Source: Delphinus delphis (lineage: Eukaryota; Chordata; Mammalia; Artiodactyla; Delphinidae). Taken from it: DNA of 64,000 nt. The stretch is taken from positions 14,752,994 to 14,816,993 of the forward strand of contig NC_082693.1 of NCBI RefSeq assembly GCF_949987515.2, written 5' to 3'. The position numbers and the translations under genes were made by a program. Below, in pieces: positions 50,621-62,028 of this stretch (position 1 is the first letter of the stretch; each line of letters starts with the position of its first letter). The notes beneath the pieces were generated by a model. The model did no database searches. It saw only the letters and a program-made list of their open reading frames with translations, and had not been told where the DNA came from.

Positions 50621-51367
50621 GAAAATTCCTATCATCTTTTATAATATCATCTAGGAGATATTTGGAGCAGAGTCAACCCTCTCAGTTACATAAAATAAAG
50701 AATGGCATATTGTTGGAAAACAGATCTAAATCCCAGTGAATCACATGAAAAGCACCAAAAGCACCAAGAATTTCACTCTGTAAATCAACCTCTTTTTCCT
50801 AGCCACACCGGTCTGGGTTTTGATCATGTAGTAGATGAGATCAGTAATACAATCCCACTCTATCAGAGAGAAATTGAAGAAAACACCATTTTTGTGCCCA
50901 GTGCACCACACGGGGACTCAAAAAGGCATTCATTAGATGAAGCACACCAAATATCCTTAAATGAATTCACTTCTAACAGCACAGAACTCTCCTGTCACCA
51001 AGTTAATAAAACAGGAGTAATTGGTTTTAGGCATTCCGTGCTACCAAATCCTCAAAACGTAAATAAAGAAAGCTTTGGGGGAAACCCCATAGGAAAATAC
51101 CATGGTGCTGATGATTACGGATTCAATATTTTACCTCCATCATCCACTAGTGTGGATGAAATTAATTCACGGAGTGAACTGGATAACTACCATATAGGAT
51201 TTGAAAGTAGCATTCCTCCTATATATCCATCCTTCTCAACTGACTTGATGCCAAAAGAAGAAAATAAAAGCAGTAGAAATATGAACATTGTGGAACCATC
51301 TCTGATGCTCTTTAAAGGTTCTTTTCTACCCAGGACCTGGGAAAGCACATTGCCAAAGAACAAAGAG
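50621..51367 (+). CDS. Candidate gene of unknown function, first coding exon (start codon 50702)
   Basis: The exon starts after a strong acceptor: a pyrimidine-rich tract ending ttttctag at 50611-50620. It ends at a consensus donor, GAG|gtatgt, at 51367/51368. The ATG at 50702 has A at -3 and G at +4, an in-frame stop lies just upstream (50696), and 222 codons are open to the donor in otherwise stop-rich DNA. The predicted product is hydrophilic and rich in Ser, Asn, Glu, Pro and His, without signal peptide, membrane segment or zinc-finger pattern; it looks largely disordered. I do not recognise the family. The exon ends in phase 0, which fits the next exon. One oddity is that from 50621 to 50739 another frame is also open, so the 5' coding part may be longer in relatives. 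Confidence 0.75.
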
Positions 51368-52289
51368 GTATGTGTCATATATGTCAACCTAAAAATACGA
51401 ATCTGAAAGAATCATTCAATAATGTGCTGGGTTAATTTGGTAATGAGAGTAACTAATCTTAATTAGGGGAATGTATTAATATTATCAATACTTTTGGGGA
51501 AAAAAAACTTATTCACAAATTCTGTGTTCCTGAATTAATGATTTTTTCTAAAGAAAGGGAAAATTTTTGTAATATTTTTAAAGTTCTGGTTTCATCAAAA
51601 CTAAATAAAATGTTATAGTATTTAAATTTTATTAGATAAAAATATCATAGTTGGAGGTTTAAATGATAGCATTTTCTATTCTTATTGTGTCGTTATGCAC
51701 ACATAGAAACATACATACATTTCATTACATTTATATTTTGAGTTATATTACCATGAATTAAAACTTCATATCATTATTTGTAGGAAAAATGTCTTTTTAC
51801 TCAGAGGCTACTAAATTATACTGTTAGCAGGCAACTTCTTTTGGGAACATTCCAAGAGTAGGAAATTAAGTAATCATTGTGCAATTCATCCTGATGGTTT
51901 CATTAGTAGTTTTCCAATCATTTAGTAACCACAGAGGTTCTTGTATAATATTTGAACATTTCTCTGCTTATACGGAGTCTAGACACAAGTGAAAACAGAA
52001 TTAAACAGTAAAATGATGAAACATTATTTCAGCTGTAATTTACAGGGTTAGACAGGAGGACTTTTCATTTATTCAACAACTATTTATCATATTCTTAAAC
52101 TATATATGATTAGGCATAACAAATGCAAAGAAGAAAACACATACCTGATTTCAGCAATAGCATATTGCTTAAATTAACCTGCAAACCAATAATGCCAACA
52201 CAGTAAAATAATAGAGAGGATGAGTTCATAAGAGAAGAAACAATTAATTGTGTCTGAGGCGCTTGCAGAAGAGGTAATACCTCAAATGA
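51368..52289. other. Intron 1, 5' part, non-coding
   Basis: This is AT-rich sequence after the donor at 51368, with no coding frame. An L2-like phrase ('catttattcaacaactattta') occurs at about 52065-52150. Confidence 0.5.
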
Positions 52290-53309
52290 TCTGTATTAAA
52301 AGTGCACGAATTTTAGGAACCTTTACTTCTGATCACGACAATGTAACAAGTACTAAACTTTCCCTTACCACTGAAAACAACTATGAAATTAGACAAAATA
52401 TATGAAGCAAACAGCCGGTATAGACATCAATCCTTAAGAGAAGGGAAACAGCAAAGTGTTGTTATGATCATCCTGGTGTCTTCGGGGCCCTTTCCTGCTG
52501 CTAGGCAGACTAGTGTAGCCCAATTTGAGCAGCAGTATCACTAAACTGAGGAGGCAGAGACTGCAGTTCCAGGCTGCAAAGGAAGCTGTAATCTGTAGGG
52601 CAGAGCACAGAAGGAACTATGCAATGCATGGGGGTCAGGAGTCTATGTGAGATTTACTGCAGATTGTTGGCCAAGAGGTTGATGTTCACCACACATAAGT
52701 AGAAGTTATGCGGTGCCAAAGTTCTGACCCAGCGAGAGAAGACACTGAGCTGAGAACTTCAGGCATTCATTTGAGATCACACAAAGCTATCTCTTACAAG
52801 TAAAAATCGTGCTCTAAAGTAAATGCTCTACCTATTAACTTACATGTGGCCCCACAAAAAATAAAACAGAGGCTAACAAGACCAAAACAATCTTAACCGC
52901 CTGCCTGCCAGAGAAAAATTGCACACTTTGTAAAAACAATTCTTAATGTGTCATCTACAATATCCAACATTTAATAACAAATGCACAGATGCGTAAAGAA
53001 AGGGAATTCTGAACCATAATCAAGAAAATAGCCCAGTGAATAGAAATTCTGTGATAGAACAGATGTTGGAATTAACAGATAGGGACTTTAAGGAGATTAT
53101 TAAAAGGATGTTCAAGAAGATGAAGTAAAGATGAACATAATGAGTAGACAAATGAGGAATCTCAAGGAAATTAGAAACTATGAAAAAACAAAGACTAATG
53201 GAAAATTTAGTAATATAAATATAGTATCTGTAGTTAAAAAGTCACTGGGTATACTTAAAAACAGATATAAGATGACGGGGAAAAAGAGTACTTGAAAGAA
53301 AAAGAATAG

Positions 53310-53644
53310 GGCTTCCCTGGTGGCGCAGTGATTAAGAATCCACCTGCCAATGCAGGGTACACAGGTTCAAGCCCTGGTCTGGGAAGATCCCACATGCCAT
53401 GGAACAACTAAACCCGTGCGCAACAACTACTGAGCCCATTCGCCACAACTACTGAAGCCCGCGCACCTAGAGCCTGTGCTCCACAACAAGAGAAGCCACT
53501 GCGATGAGAAGCCCACACGCTGCAACAAAGAGTAGTCCCCGCTCGCCGCAACTAGAGAAAGCCCACACGCAGCAATGAAGACCCAATGCAGCCAAAAATA
53601 AATATAAATAAAATAAATAAATTTATTAAAAAAGGAGAGAAAAA
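53310..53644 (+). mobile_element. CHR SINE, long form, sense, in intron 1
   Basis: This is a CHR SINE with the longer body that repeats 'caacaactactgagcc' and 'cgccacaactactgaagccc'; it ends 'gcagccaaaaataaatata' and an AAAT-rich tail. A perfect 15-bp target duplication, AAAGAAAAAGAATAG, flanks it at 53295-53309 and 53645-53659. It is a different subfamily from the GC-rich short copies. A and B box sequences are present in the tRNA-like head. Confidence 0.95.
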
Positions 53645-54934
53645 AAAGAAAAAGAATAGAAATTACCCAAACTGAAGAGGAGAAAATAAAAGAATTATAT
53701 AAAAGTGAGCAGGGACTAAGAAACTTAGGAGATAAGGAGCCTAATATATGGATAATTTTGGAATGCTAGCAGGAGAGGAAAGGAAAGAAAGAAAAATTCA
53801 TTTGAAGAAATAATGCTCTGAAATTTTCTCCAACTCTGGTATAAAATATCAAATTACAGATTTAAGAAATTCAATAAATCCCAAACAGAATAAATGCAAA
53901 GACAACCACATGTAGACATGTTATACTCAAACATATGAAGACCAAAGTTGAAAAGATCATCATAAAAAGTGGCAGAGAGGGGGAAAAAAATTTCATGCAG
54001 TAGAACAACAATCTGAATTAAAGCATTATCTCATCAGAAACGATGGAAGCCAGATGACAGTGGAATAGCATTTTTAAAGCTCTATAAAAAAAGAAAAGAA
54101 TCCATACTTCTATAACTCATTGAGTACATGCTTGAAAATTTAAAATAAATATATTATCATATAAACAAATGTTGAGAGAAATCAGTCAGCTCACATGCAC
54201 ACAAAAAATACTGAAGTCAGTCTTCGGATGCAAAGAAAATGATACCAGATGGAATACAGAAAGGAAAAAAGAGCAGCAAAAATGGTAAATATGTTAGTAA
54301 ATATGAAAAACTACTTAATTTTTTGAAAGACAGCTGACTGTTTAAAGCAAAAACACAGGATTTCATTGTCAGAGTTGTTGTATATGTAAAAAAAAGATAA
54401 AAGACAACAAGAGAATAAAAGATGAAGGGATGGTAAATGTTATCTGCTATTGGAAATTCTTACATTTTAAATGCAGTGGCACAATATTAACTCTAAGTAA
54501 ACTGTGAAATATTTACGATGCATATTGTAAGTTCTAAGCTAGTATAATCACATAAAATATAGTACAAAGAAGAAAAACTAAAAATCCAAAAGAGAAATTA
54601 AATGAAACGGGCTAAAAAATCAAACTGCAAAAATCAGGGAAGGAGAAATAGAAGAACAAAATAAAACAGAAGAAACAACTAGAAGCACATATGAACATGG
54701 CAGTCTTAAATCTAACAATACCCATAAATATACTAAATATATTCCAAATAAAAGGGAGAAATTGACAAACTAGATAGAAAAGAAAGGCTTTATTTTTTAC
54801 AAGAGTCAAATTTGAAAAACAAAGGCACAGATAGGTTGAAAGTTTAAAAAAATAAAAATATTTAACATTCAACCAACAAAACAAAGCTGTGTGTGGTTAT
54901 TAATACCAGAAAATGAAGCTTAAGGCAGGGTATT

Positions 54935-55139
54935 TTTTTTTTTTTTTGCGATACGCAGGCCTCTCACTGCTGTGGCCTCTCCCGTTGCGGAGCACAGGCT
55001 CCGGACGTGCAGGCTCAGTGGCCATGGCCCACGGGCCCAGCCGCTCCGCGGCATGTGGGATCTTCCCAGACCGGGGCATGAACCCGTGTCTCCTGCATCT
55101 GCAGGCGGACTCTCAACCACTGCGCCACCAGGGAAGCCC
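54935..55139 (-). mobile_element. CHR SINE, antisense, in intron 1
   Basis: This is a GC-rich CHR SINE in antisense, with a T-run at 54933-54947 and its head ending 'accagggaagccc' at 55139. The target duplication is GCAGGGTATT at 54925-54934 and GCAGTGTATT at 55140-55149 (one mismatch). Relative to the candidate gene it is in the reverse orientation. Confidence 0.95.
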
Positions 55140-55766
55140 GCAGTGTATTATTAGAGAAAGAAAAGGGTCATTTCATAATAATAAGTCAATCAGGAAGACA
55201 TAATAAACTTAAATGTAGATGTACCTAATAATGGCTGCAAAATACATAAAGCAAAATTATTTCTTTAACTGAGCCGTTTATGGATTTATTCACAAGAAGT
55301 GAAGCACATGTCCAAAACACACCTGTATATGAAAATTAAGTATTCTTTACAATACGCCAAAACTACAAACAACACAACTGTTTTTCAACATGAAGATGGA
55401 TAAACTATGGAATATTCATGCAATAGAATACTACTAATAGGTAACTAAGAAAGATGAACTATTGATACATATGACAACATGAATTTTAAAACATATATCA
55501 TTTAAATGAAAGAAGCCAGAAACAAAAGAGCACATTCATTAATCTATGGTGATAGAAATCTGAATTAACAGTTACCAAACAGATGTTCAGATTGACAGAA
55601 GGAGATATGGGGGAACTTTCTAAAGTGATAGAAATGTTCTATATTTTTTGATTGGATATTAATATTCACAGTTGCATATATTCCTCAAAAATCAAATTAT
55701 ATATTTAAAATTTATATATTTTTTCATATGTATTGCTTCAGTAAATATTTTTAAAATAAAATTAAA

Positions 55767-55970
55767 GGGCTTCCCTGGTGGTTCAGTGGTTGAGAGTCCG
55801 CCTGCCGATGCAGGGGACACGGGTTCGTGTCCCAGTTCGGGAAGATCCCACATGTCGCGGAGCGGCTGGGCCCGTGAGCCATGGCCGCTGAGCCTGCGCG
55901 TCCGGAGCCTGTGCTCCGCAATGGAAGAGGCCACAACAGTGAGAGGTCCGCACACCATAAAATAAATAAA
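55767..55970 (+). mobile_element. CHR SINE, sense, in intron 1 near exon 2
   Basis: This is a GC-rich CHR SINE with A box (tggtggttcagtgg) and B box (gggttcgtgtccc). Its tail is an AAAT repeat. AAAATAAAATTAAA occurs at 55753-55766 and again near 55971-55984 as a likely target duplication. It ends about 130 bp before the second coding exon. Confidence 0.93.
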
Positions 55971-56101
55971 TAAATAAAATTAAAAACATAATGGCTTTCT
56001 AAAACAAAATAAAAATTTTAGAATTGTATTAATCTTTTCTCCACACCAAACTATTTTAATTTAACAGTTTTTACTTTAAGCTGACAGGTTGTTTCATTCA
56101 G

Positions 56102-56163
56102 CTGGTTGAAGTACCTCAGGGCAGTAATAGAAGTCTGGCCTCCTTTTGCAACAAAGTAAAAAA
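56102..56163 (+). CDS. Candidate gene of unknown function, second coding exon
   Basis: This is a 62-bp exon with acceptor 'gtttcattcag' at 56091-56101 and a consensus donor, AAAAAA|gtaagt, at 56163/56164. Read in phase 0 from the previous exon it is fully open and adds LVEVPQGSNRSLASFCNKVK plus two bases of the next codon. The other two frames were not preferred because only this phase continues both neighbours. It lies only about 130 bp downstream of a sense CHR SINE. Support is from the splice sites and phase; the exon is too short for coding statistics. Confidence 0.65.
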
Positions 56164-58879
56164 GTAAGTGTTGCTATTCCATTAAACTTAGAAATTTCTG
56201 TACCTGCATAAATTTGTCTATTTTAACATTACTGAGCTGATTAATCTTGCATATAAAATGTTAAAGCTCTATAATTTTTTAACATAGTTAACAGTATAAA
56301 TTTATGACAAATTAGTTCATTAATCAACTTCTGGTATTGCTTTTGTTGTTTATAGTCAAATAAATTTTTCCCCTGAAAATGTGGCTACAGATGAATGTTT
56401 TATAATTTCAGTCTTCTCCTTGCTGTTTGTTGATAGCTTAGTTTGCAGTGAATTAATTTCTCATTTAATGGCACATAAGTGACTGACTTATTTGGCTCTG
56501 TCCCAAATTAGCATAGATTTATCCTTCTTACCTGGGATATACTATTTAGAATGATGAGAGTACCTTCTGCTCAATAACTCAATCTTACCCTGAATGGGCT
56601 GCCAGAACGTTGAACAAGTGCATGGGTGTTTGTCCACTGAAAAACAAATTTGATCACAAGGGGATCCCAGATCCCCTTTTTGCTAATCTAAAAAATGAAC
56701 TTATAAAGGTACATGCCTCTTTTTTAAAGACCAAGCTCTCATTATCAATTAAAATTTATATAATGCCATATCTCTTCTATTGCTAAGATACCTGAAAATT
56801 TTGAAAAATTAATGCACTTACATTTTAGTTATCTTGATTTTTATCCTTTTTTGGCTGTTGAAAATATAATAAATATACATATAAATAAACATTAGCTTAT
56901 TTATCAGCTATAGCAGCGGCCTGCTAAAGAATCATTTGGGATTAAAGATTTCAATCATTTATTTAATCACTACCTTAAAAGGCTATCTGAATGCCTAATA
57001 ACTAGTCAATGCATGACAAATATTCAAATGAAGAAAAGGCAAACAAAAAAGCAAAGTCAAGTTAAAAAACTTGTCACCATATTGGAAGAACCGAAAGGCA
57101 CACATACAAAATACAAAACAAAGCAGTTCAAACCCGTGAACCTATATTCAATCTTTAATTAATTTCTTGCTCCAGTTCACAGAAGAATATTTTAAATGGC
57201 ACTTTGGATTCCTAATTAGGATCTTTACAGATATCAATATTGATTTTGTCAGTAATGAGCTACCCACTGTAACAACCTGACAAGCATTGCCAGGAACTTG
57301 ACACCTTAAATCTAAGATGTGATAATTTCTACCCTAAGCGTAAGAAATAGCTCTCTCAATATCACAAGGTAATACTTGGTATAGCTCCATCAAAATACAT
57401 TTATTATTAGTCTCTCCCATCACTTTTTTTTTCCCAAGAGAATGTAATATTCTTTGATGAAATCTTGTGAATGAAATAGTGACATGAAAATATTTTATGT
57501 AATGGTTTGTCAGTAGCTCATGGTACATTTTGAAATTCTTAAATGGAATTTTTTTCCTATGGTTTCTTTCAAAGTAACCATAAGTACTAAAAAAGACAAC
57601 CAAACAATAATAAACTTTAAAGTAGTAAAAAGAAGATAAGGTTATATTTACACATTTTTTTGGTTTTCTATAATTTTTGTTGACAAATACTCATATAAAG
57701 ATAATTAAATTTATATATGCATAATTATTTTGTACACACACACACTATTCACTCAATAGCAAATATTTTTGAGGACCTAATATGTGCTAGGTGCTATCCA
57801 AAGCTCTTAATTCAAAAGAAGACAGAACTGAATTTGAAAGCCAAGTTTCTTAAGAGGGTCTCCAAAATTTCTGGAAAGCCATACAGAATGGATTTATATG
57901 CCCAATTTCATCAGTGTTTTTTTTCTAACATTTAAATAACCTTACTTAATTCCCACCATACACCCTTAAAGAGGCTCTCTAATTTGTGGGATTTGGTTTC
58001 TTGCTGTGACATACTTTTAAGGCACATCTCTCAAGAAATATGTCATATTTTTATTAAAAATACAATAAAATGTCATAGCACATGAAAAAAGTTTTTGGCC
58101 CACAGTAGATGCTCAGCGAAGGTTTAGGAAAGAATGAGTCATGAATTCACATTTTAAATTTAATTCTCCAAAATGGTAGAAGGTTAAATCATGTATGTAT
58201 ACATTGAGTAGTACCTTATCATATGGTTGAATGCTAGATCATAAAGCTCCTCAATTCAGAACTGGAGTCCAAACCTTTGTTGTAGGGTATAACAAAGAAG
58301 AGTGGCCCATACCTTTATCCTAAGCAGTGGTTCTTGAACTGCAGTTCTGGAGCAGCAGTAGTATTGGCTTATCTGGAAAACTGCTAAAAATTGGGGGCGG
58401 GGGGGGAATCCTCCACATATCTACTGAATCAAAAACTTTGGGGATGGAACCCAGAAAAAAAGGTGATTTTGATACATGCCAGACCCATTGGGCGCATACA
58501 CACTTTTCCATTTGTGAGGTCCCTCAAGGAGGGGATGTTTTGGTAGAGTTTAAGGGCATAGAGATAGAGCTACTTCAATGGGCCTACACTACTTTAATGC
58601 TGCAAAAATAGAATAAATGCCAAGGATGTAACATATATGATACATTACATAGAATGCATACACAGAATGCATAATTTTTCATTCAGGAAGAGCACTACGA
58701 AGTTTAGAGGTCTGCAAAATTAACAAAAACAGAAAAAAACCTAGGACTTCATCATCAAAAGCATTTTAAATATCTAGTTACAAATACTTCTATGCTAAAT
58801 TCTACATGTGGGCATAAAATATGGCTCTACAGGGATTCAGCTGTAATAATATAATGATAATTATGATACATTACATGGA
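56164..58879. other. Intron 2, non-coding with old repeat traces
   Basis: No gene was seen here. L2-like phrases occur at about 57740-57800 ('cactcaatagcaaatatttt', 'ctaatatgtgctaggtgcta') and 58095-58140 ('cccacagtagatgctcagcg'). A G-rich run lies at about 58392-58408. Confidence 0.45.
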
Positions 58880-59195
58880 TATATTGCTTTACATTCTAAA
58901 AAAGTCTTTTATATGCCTTTTCTCTCATAAACCTTTAAAGTAGATATAAATATCCTCATTTGTGCAAACAAAGAAACTGGTCATGTAACTTGCCTCTGAC
59001 CATAAAACTACTGAATAAAAGGAGGAGATATGGGGATATATGTATATGTATAGCTGATTCACTTTGTTATAAAGCAGAAACTAACACACCATTGTAAAGT
59101 AATTATATGCCCATAAAGATGTTAAAAAAATTTTTTTAAGTTAAAAAAGAGTCAGTATTCAAACTCAAGCCTTCTGACTCCAAGGATAAACTATT
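58880..59195 (+). repeat. MIR interrupted by an L1 tail
   Basis: A sense MIR reads 'tcctcatttgtgcaaacaaagaaactgg' in part and 'catgtaacttgcctctgacc' up to about 59017. It then resumes after the L1 fragment at 'agagtcagtattcaaactcaa' (about 59148). The two halves are in order and the same orientation. Confidence 0.7.
59018..59135 (+). mobile_element. Very short L1 3'UTR tail, sense
   Basis: About 120 bp of the L1 3' end ('ggaggagatatggggatata', 'taacacaccattgtaaag', 'gcccataaagatgttaaaa') sit inside the MIR. This is the same family as the full-length L1 at 28085-35317 and is an extreme 5' truncation. Confidence 0.88.
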
Positions 59196-59743
59196 TTCCA
59201 ATTCTCTGACTTCCTGACACAGTAAGTAATTGTTCAGAATGTACTAATGACTTCTGGGCTCAATTATTTACGTAAAAGCCAAATATTTGTGTAAAACCCC
59301 AAATTTAAAGAAAATGGGCTGCCAAGAATGGTATCTACCAATTTGACACAAACAAGAGAATTTATTCATCCATAAATGAATAAATAATAAATGAGTGACT
59401 TCTGGCTTGACAAAGGCATGAGCCAAAACCAAGGGGAGGAGTTCATGCTTCAAAAGGCAATGTCAGTGAAGCAAGCAATCACTGTTCAGAGTGAATTTTC
59501 ATGTTTTATAAGTGACAATGTATTCTTAATTGCTTCATATGAGGTGCCCCAGGGAAAACATAAAGACCAGAGCTTTATAGTTGCTTTTGGTTTAATTGTA
59601 ATCTTTACCAATCTAGCCTAGCTAACAGCACTATACCACAAATCAGCTGCTGGTTATTTTCATATTTCAAATCTTCTATAGCAAGCCCTGCATGAAGTTT
59701 CTTAAAATCTTGTCCTAAGTATTCTTTCACATATATTTTTCAG

Positions 59744-59901
59744 AATAAGAGAAACATATCATGCAGCTGACATTAATTCCAATTCGGGGAAGATCTGGAG
59801 CACGACTACAGCATTTCCATACAAGTTCTTTTCTAATACTAAGGTTAATATAAATATTTTTACTGAGGACTCAACACAACAACTTCATTTTATGCCATAT
59901 G
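59744..59901 (+). CDS. Candidate gene of unknown function, third coding exon
   Basis: This is a 158-bp exon between a good acceptor (atatatttttcag, ending 59743) and a donor, ATG|gtaagc, at 59901/59902. Taking two bases from the previous exon, the first base completes a Lys codon and all 52 following codons are open. They read IRETYHAADINSNSGKIW, then a stretch rich in Phe, Thr and Asn, and end at HFMPY with one base left over (phase 1). The exact fit of phase on both sides is the main support. No known domain was recognised. An internal GT at 59843 (AAG|gttaat) is a weaker possible donor. Confidence 0.68.
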
Positions 59902-60566
59902 GTAAGCAATCTTGCAAATAAGTATAAAAATCTACATAAAGCTGGTATAGCTGCCTTGAGTCCACACACTGAAGTCATTAAAAGAAGCAGTATTAGCTAG
60001 TATTTTGCCCTGAAGTGAAGTAAGAGGAAAACAGCTGGAAATCTTTTAACATTTGTTTGGCTATTGTTTTTTAGAACTCTCTTCATAGCTCACCCCAGGA
60101 CACCTTATTTTCCTGCTATGAAATAGCAAGTATAGCAAGTTTTTAGCATATTAAAAATAAAAGCTAAATTTCAAAAAGATTCTAGATAAAGACTATATGT
60201 AAGTGAAAATGGCTGTTACACAGCCTCTGTCTCCACAGTGAGAACTATAATAGCCCTGTACAGCCCAGCATAGTTAGCAGCTCTACTGAATCAGAGTCTC
60301 TGGATGGATCCCAGGTATCTGTATTTTATCAAACTCACCAGATGATTCTCATTTCTCTAAAGTTTTAGAATCTCTTTAAAGTTGTTTAATATTTATTTCA
60401 CTGTTACCATCAACCATTTTGCAAAACAATATTAGTTCTTCACACATTAGTTGCTACCAAGTTTCTGCGTATCAATTGTTGTTTCTTGACAAATAATGGT
60501 CCAATAAATTTTTTTTCATTATAATTATTATCACTGTATTTTGCTTCATTTTCTTTCTTACTCTAG

Positions 60567-60583
60567 CCAAGGCTCCGACTTAG
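60567..60583 (+). CDS. Candidate gene of unknown function, possible terminal coding segment
   Basis: A long pyrimidine tract ends in cttactctag at 60566. Joined to the previous exon in phase 1, the new exon reads Ala-Lys-Ala-Pro-Thr and then TAG at 60581-60583. This would close a 300-residue protein over four exons (903 coding bases including the stop). It is the weakest of the four because only five residues support it. The true next exon could lie beyond the window. Confidence 0.45.
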
Positions 60584-60775
60584 TACAGATGACTGCAAAC
60601 ATAACAATGTTATGTAGGAATATTAGTTAGGACCATCTGGTTTGAAACTAACAGAAACCAACTCCTGCTGATGTAAGCAGAAAAAATAATTTAAAGATTA
60701 CAGGGATTTCTTATAGAATTTAAGAGTAGGAATTCAGCAAAGATTTGGGAATAAAACACTGATGTACAGGCAGTC
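60584..60775 (+). terminator. Possible 3'UTR with AATAAA of the candidate gene
   Basis: If the stop at 60581 is real, the first AATAAA downstream is at 60750-60755 (gggAATAAAacactg). It would place the transcript end near 60770. The same stretch (from about 60620) resembles an old interspersed repeat, so this signal may be accidental. Confidence 0.3.
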
Positions 60776-62014
60776 CAAAATTCCTGTATGTCTCTCACCT
60801 CATCTCCTCTCTGTGTAATTGCTTCTTATGTTTCTCTTGCTTTCTGCTGACTCATTTCCCTTACTTTTCTGCAACACATGGAAAGCTAAGCTCTCAAGCT
60901 TAAATGCTATTTGGCCAGAGATCTAAAGCAAGTTCAACCTCCCTATTGGATCTGTTACCAAACTCAGGTTTGGCTGCTTGCTGCTCAAAAACCAATAATC
61001 AAGAGGCAAACGTCAACAGAAAGGAAAGGTGTTTTAATCAGAAAAGCCAGCAATCTGGGGAGAAGGTAGACTCATGTCCCAAGACCAACTCCAAAGATTC
61101 TGCTCAGCCATGACAGTTCTTAAAGGGAAAAAAGGGGAGGAAGAATCTCAGTGAATCGTAGAGGCAGGAGATTGGGTTATGCATTGTTCTCCATTCTGCG
61201 AAGGCAGGCTGACTCTCTCTTCAGATGTTATCTTGCCTTTGTGATATGCCTGCAGGATTGCTAAGGAGGCCATTGTGGGTAGAGAACTAGTCATTCTTTA
61301 ACTACTAAATTCTTTATCTTACTTCTTTTTATCTAGGAAAAGAATCAACAGATTAGGTTCTTTCAAGGTTAGAGGGGAATAGAAATGGGCAAACAGGAAA
61401 GGGGCAGAAGAGCTGCTTTCAGATCCACTTTCAAATTTCTAAAACCAGAGTTCTGATTGCACAGCCAAGATCAATAGTGCTGTACCTTGATCCAGTCAGA
61501 ATGGCATCTGGGTTATGTTGACTTACATTGCTGGAGATGAGGAAATAATTATGAACTAGGGAGACCACTCCGATTCTTCCAATTTATAATATTTAATTTC
61601 CAATATTAGATTTGGCAAAACAGAGGCCATTTTTGACTTTTATAAGAAGTTTCAGTAAAGTGATTAGGTCATTGTGTTTAGTGTTAGAGATGTACAGTGG
61701 TAAAGAGGATGACTGTGGCCTCAAAGGTAGTAAAAGGGTCTATAAGAAGAAGGGGGAGGAAGGGAGGATTAGAGGGGAAGGAGGAAAAAGCAGAGGAGGG
61801 GAGAGGACACATTTATGAAAATATACAGAGTAGCATATGCTGCTATTAGGAGGAAACTTGTCTTCTGCCCATTTAAATTTGAAGAGGGGTTAGGCTGTGA
61901 CACAATTGACAATAGAGAAATTAACAGGACAAAAGACAAGGTTTCCTTATATATGCATGCAGGGGTTACTCAGAAATGAGTAACCTGCTGAAACCCAGAG
62001 GTAAAGGTTTACAT
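60620..62014. other. Non-coding stretch after the candidate gene, old repeat traces
   Basis: The part at about 60620-60920 resembles an old interspersed repeat I cannot name. 60960-61400 shows no gene. A purine-rich tract lies at 61740-61812. ORFs of 60-70 codons here are not supported. Confidence 0.4.
61740..61812. repeat. Purine-rich (G/A) tract
   Basis: About 70 bases are almost entirely A and G on the plus strand (for example gaagaagggggaggaaggga), with only a few pyrimidines. Such tracts can form triplex structures; nothing more can be said from the sequence. Confidence 0.8.
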
Positions 62015-62028
62015 AAAAAGTTAATGTG

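Larger units (their letters stand above)
52290..55766 (+). mobile_element. Old L1 (L1M-type), sense, in intron 1, carrying SINEs
   Basis: This is a sense, heavily decayed L1 with a leader-like part (52290-52900), an ORF1-like segment ('gaattaacagatagggactt', 'gagattattaaaaggatgtt'), a degraded interior, and an L1M 3' end at about 55290-55760 ('gatggataaactatggaata', 'gatagaaatgttctatatt'). Two CHR SINEs interrupt it and a third abuts its end. No ORF remains. The borders and the subfamily are approximate. Confidence 0.6.
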
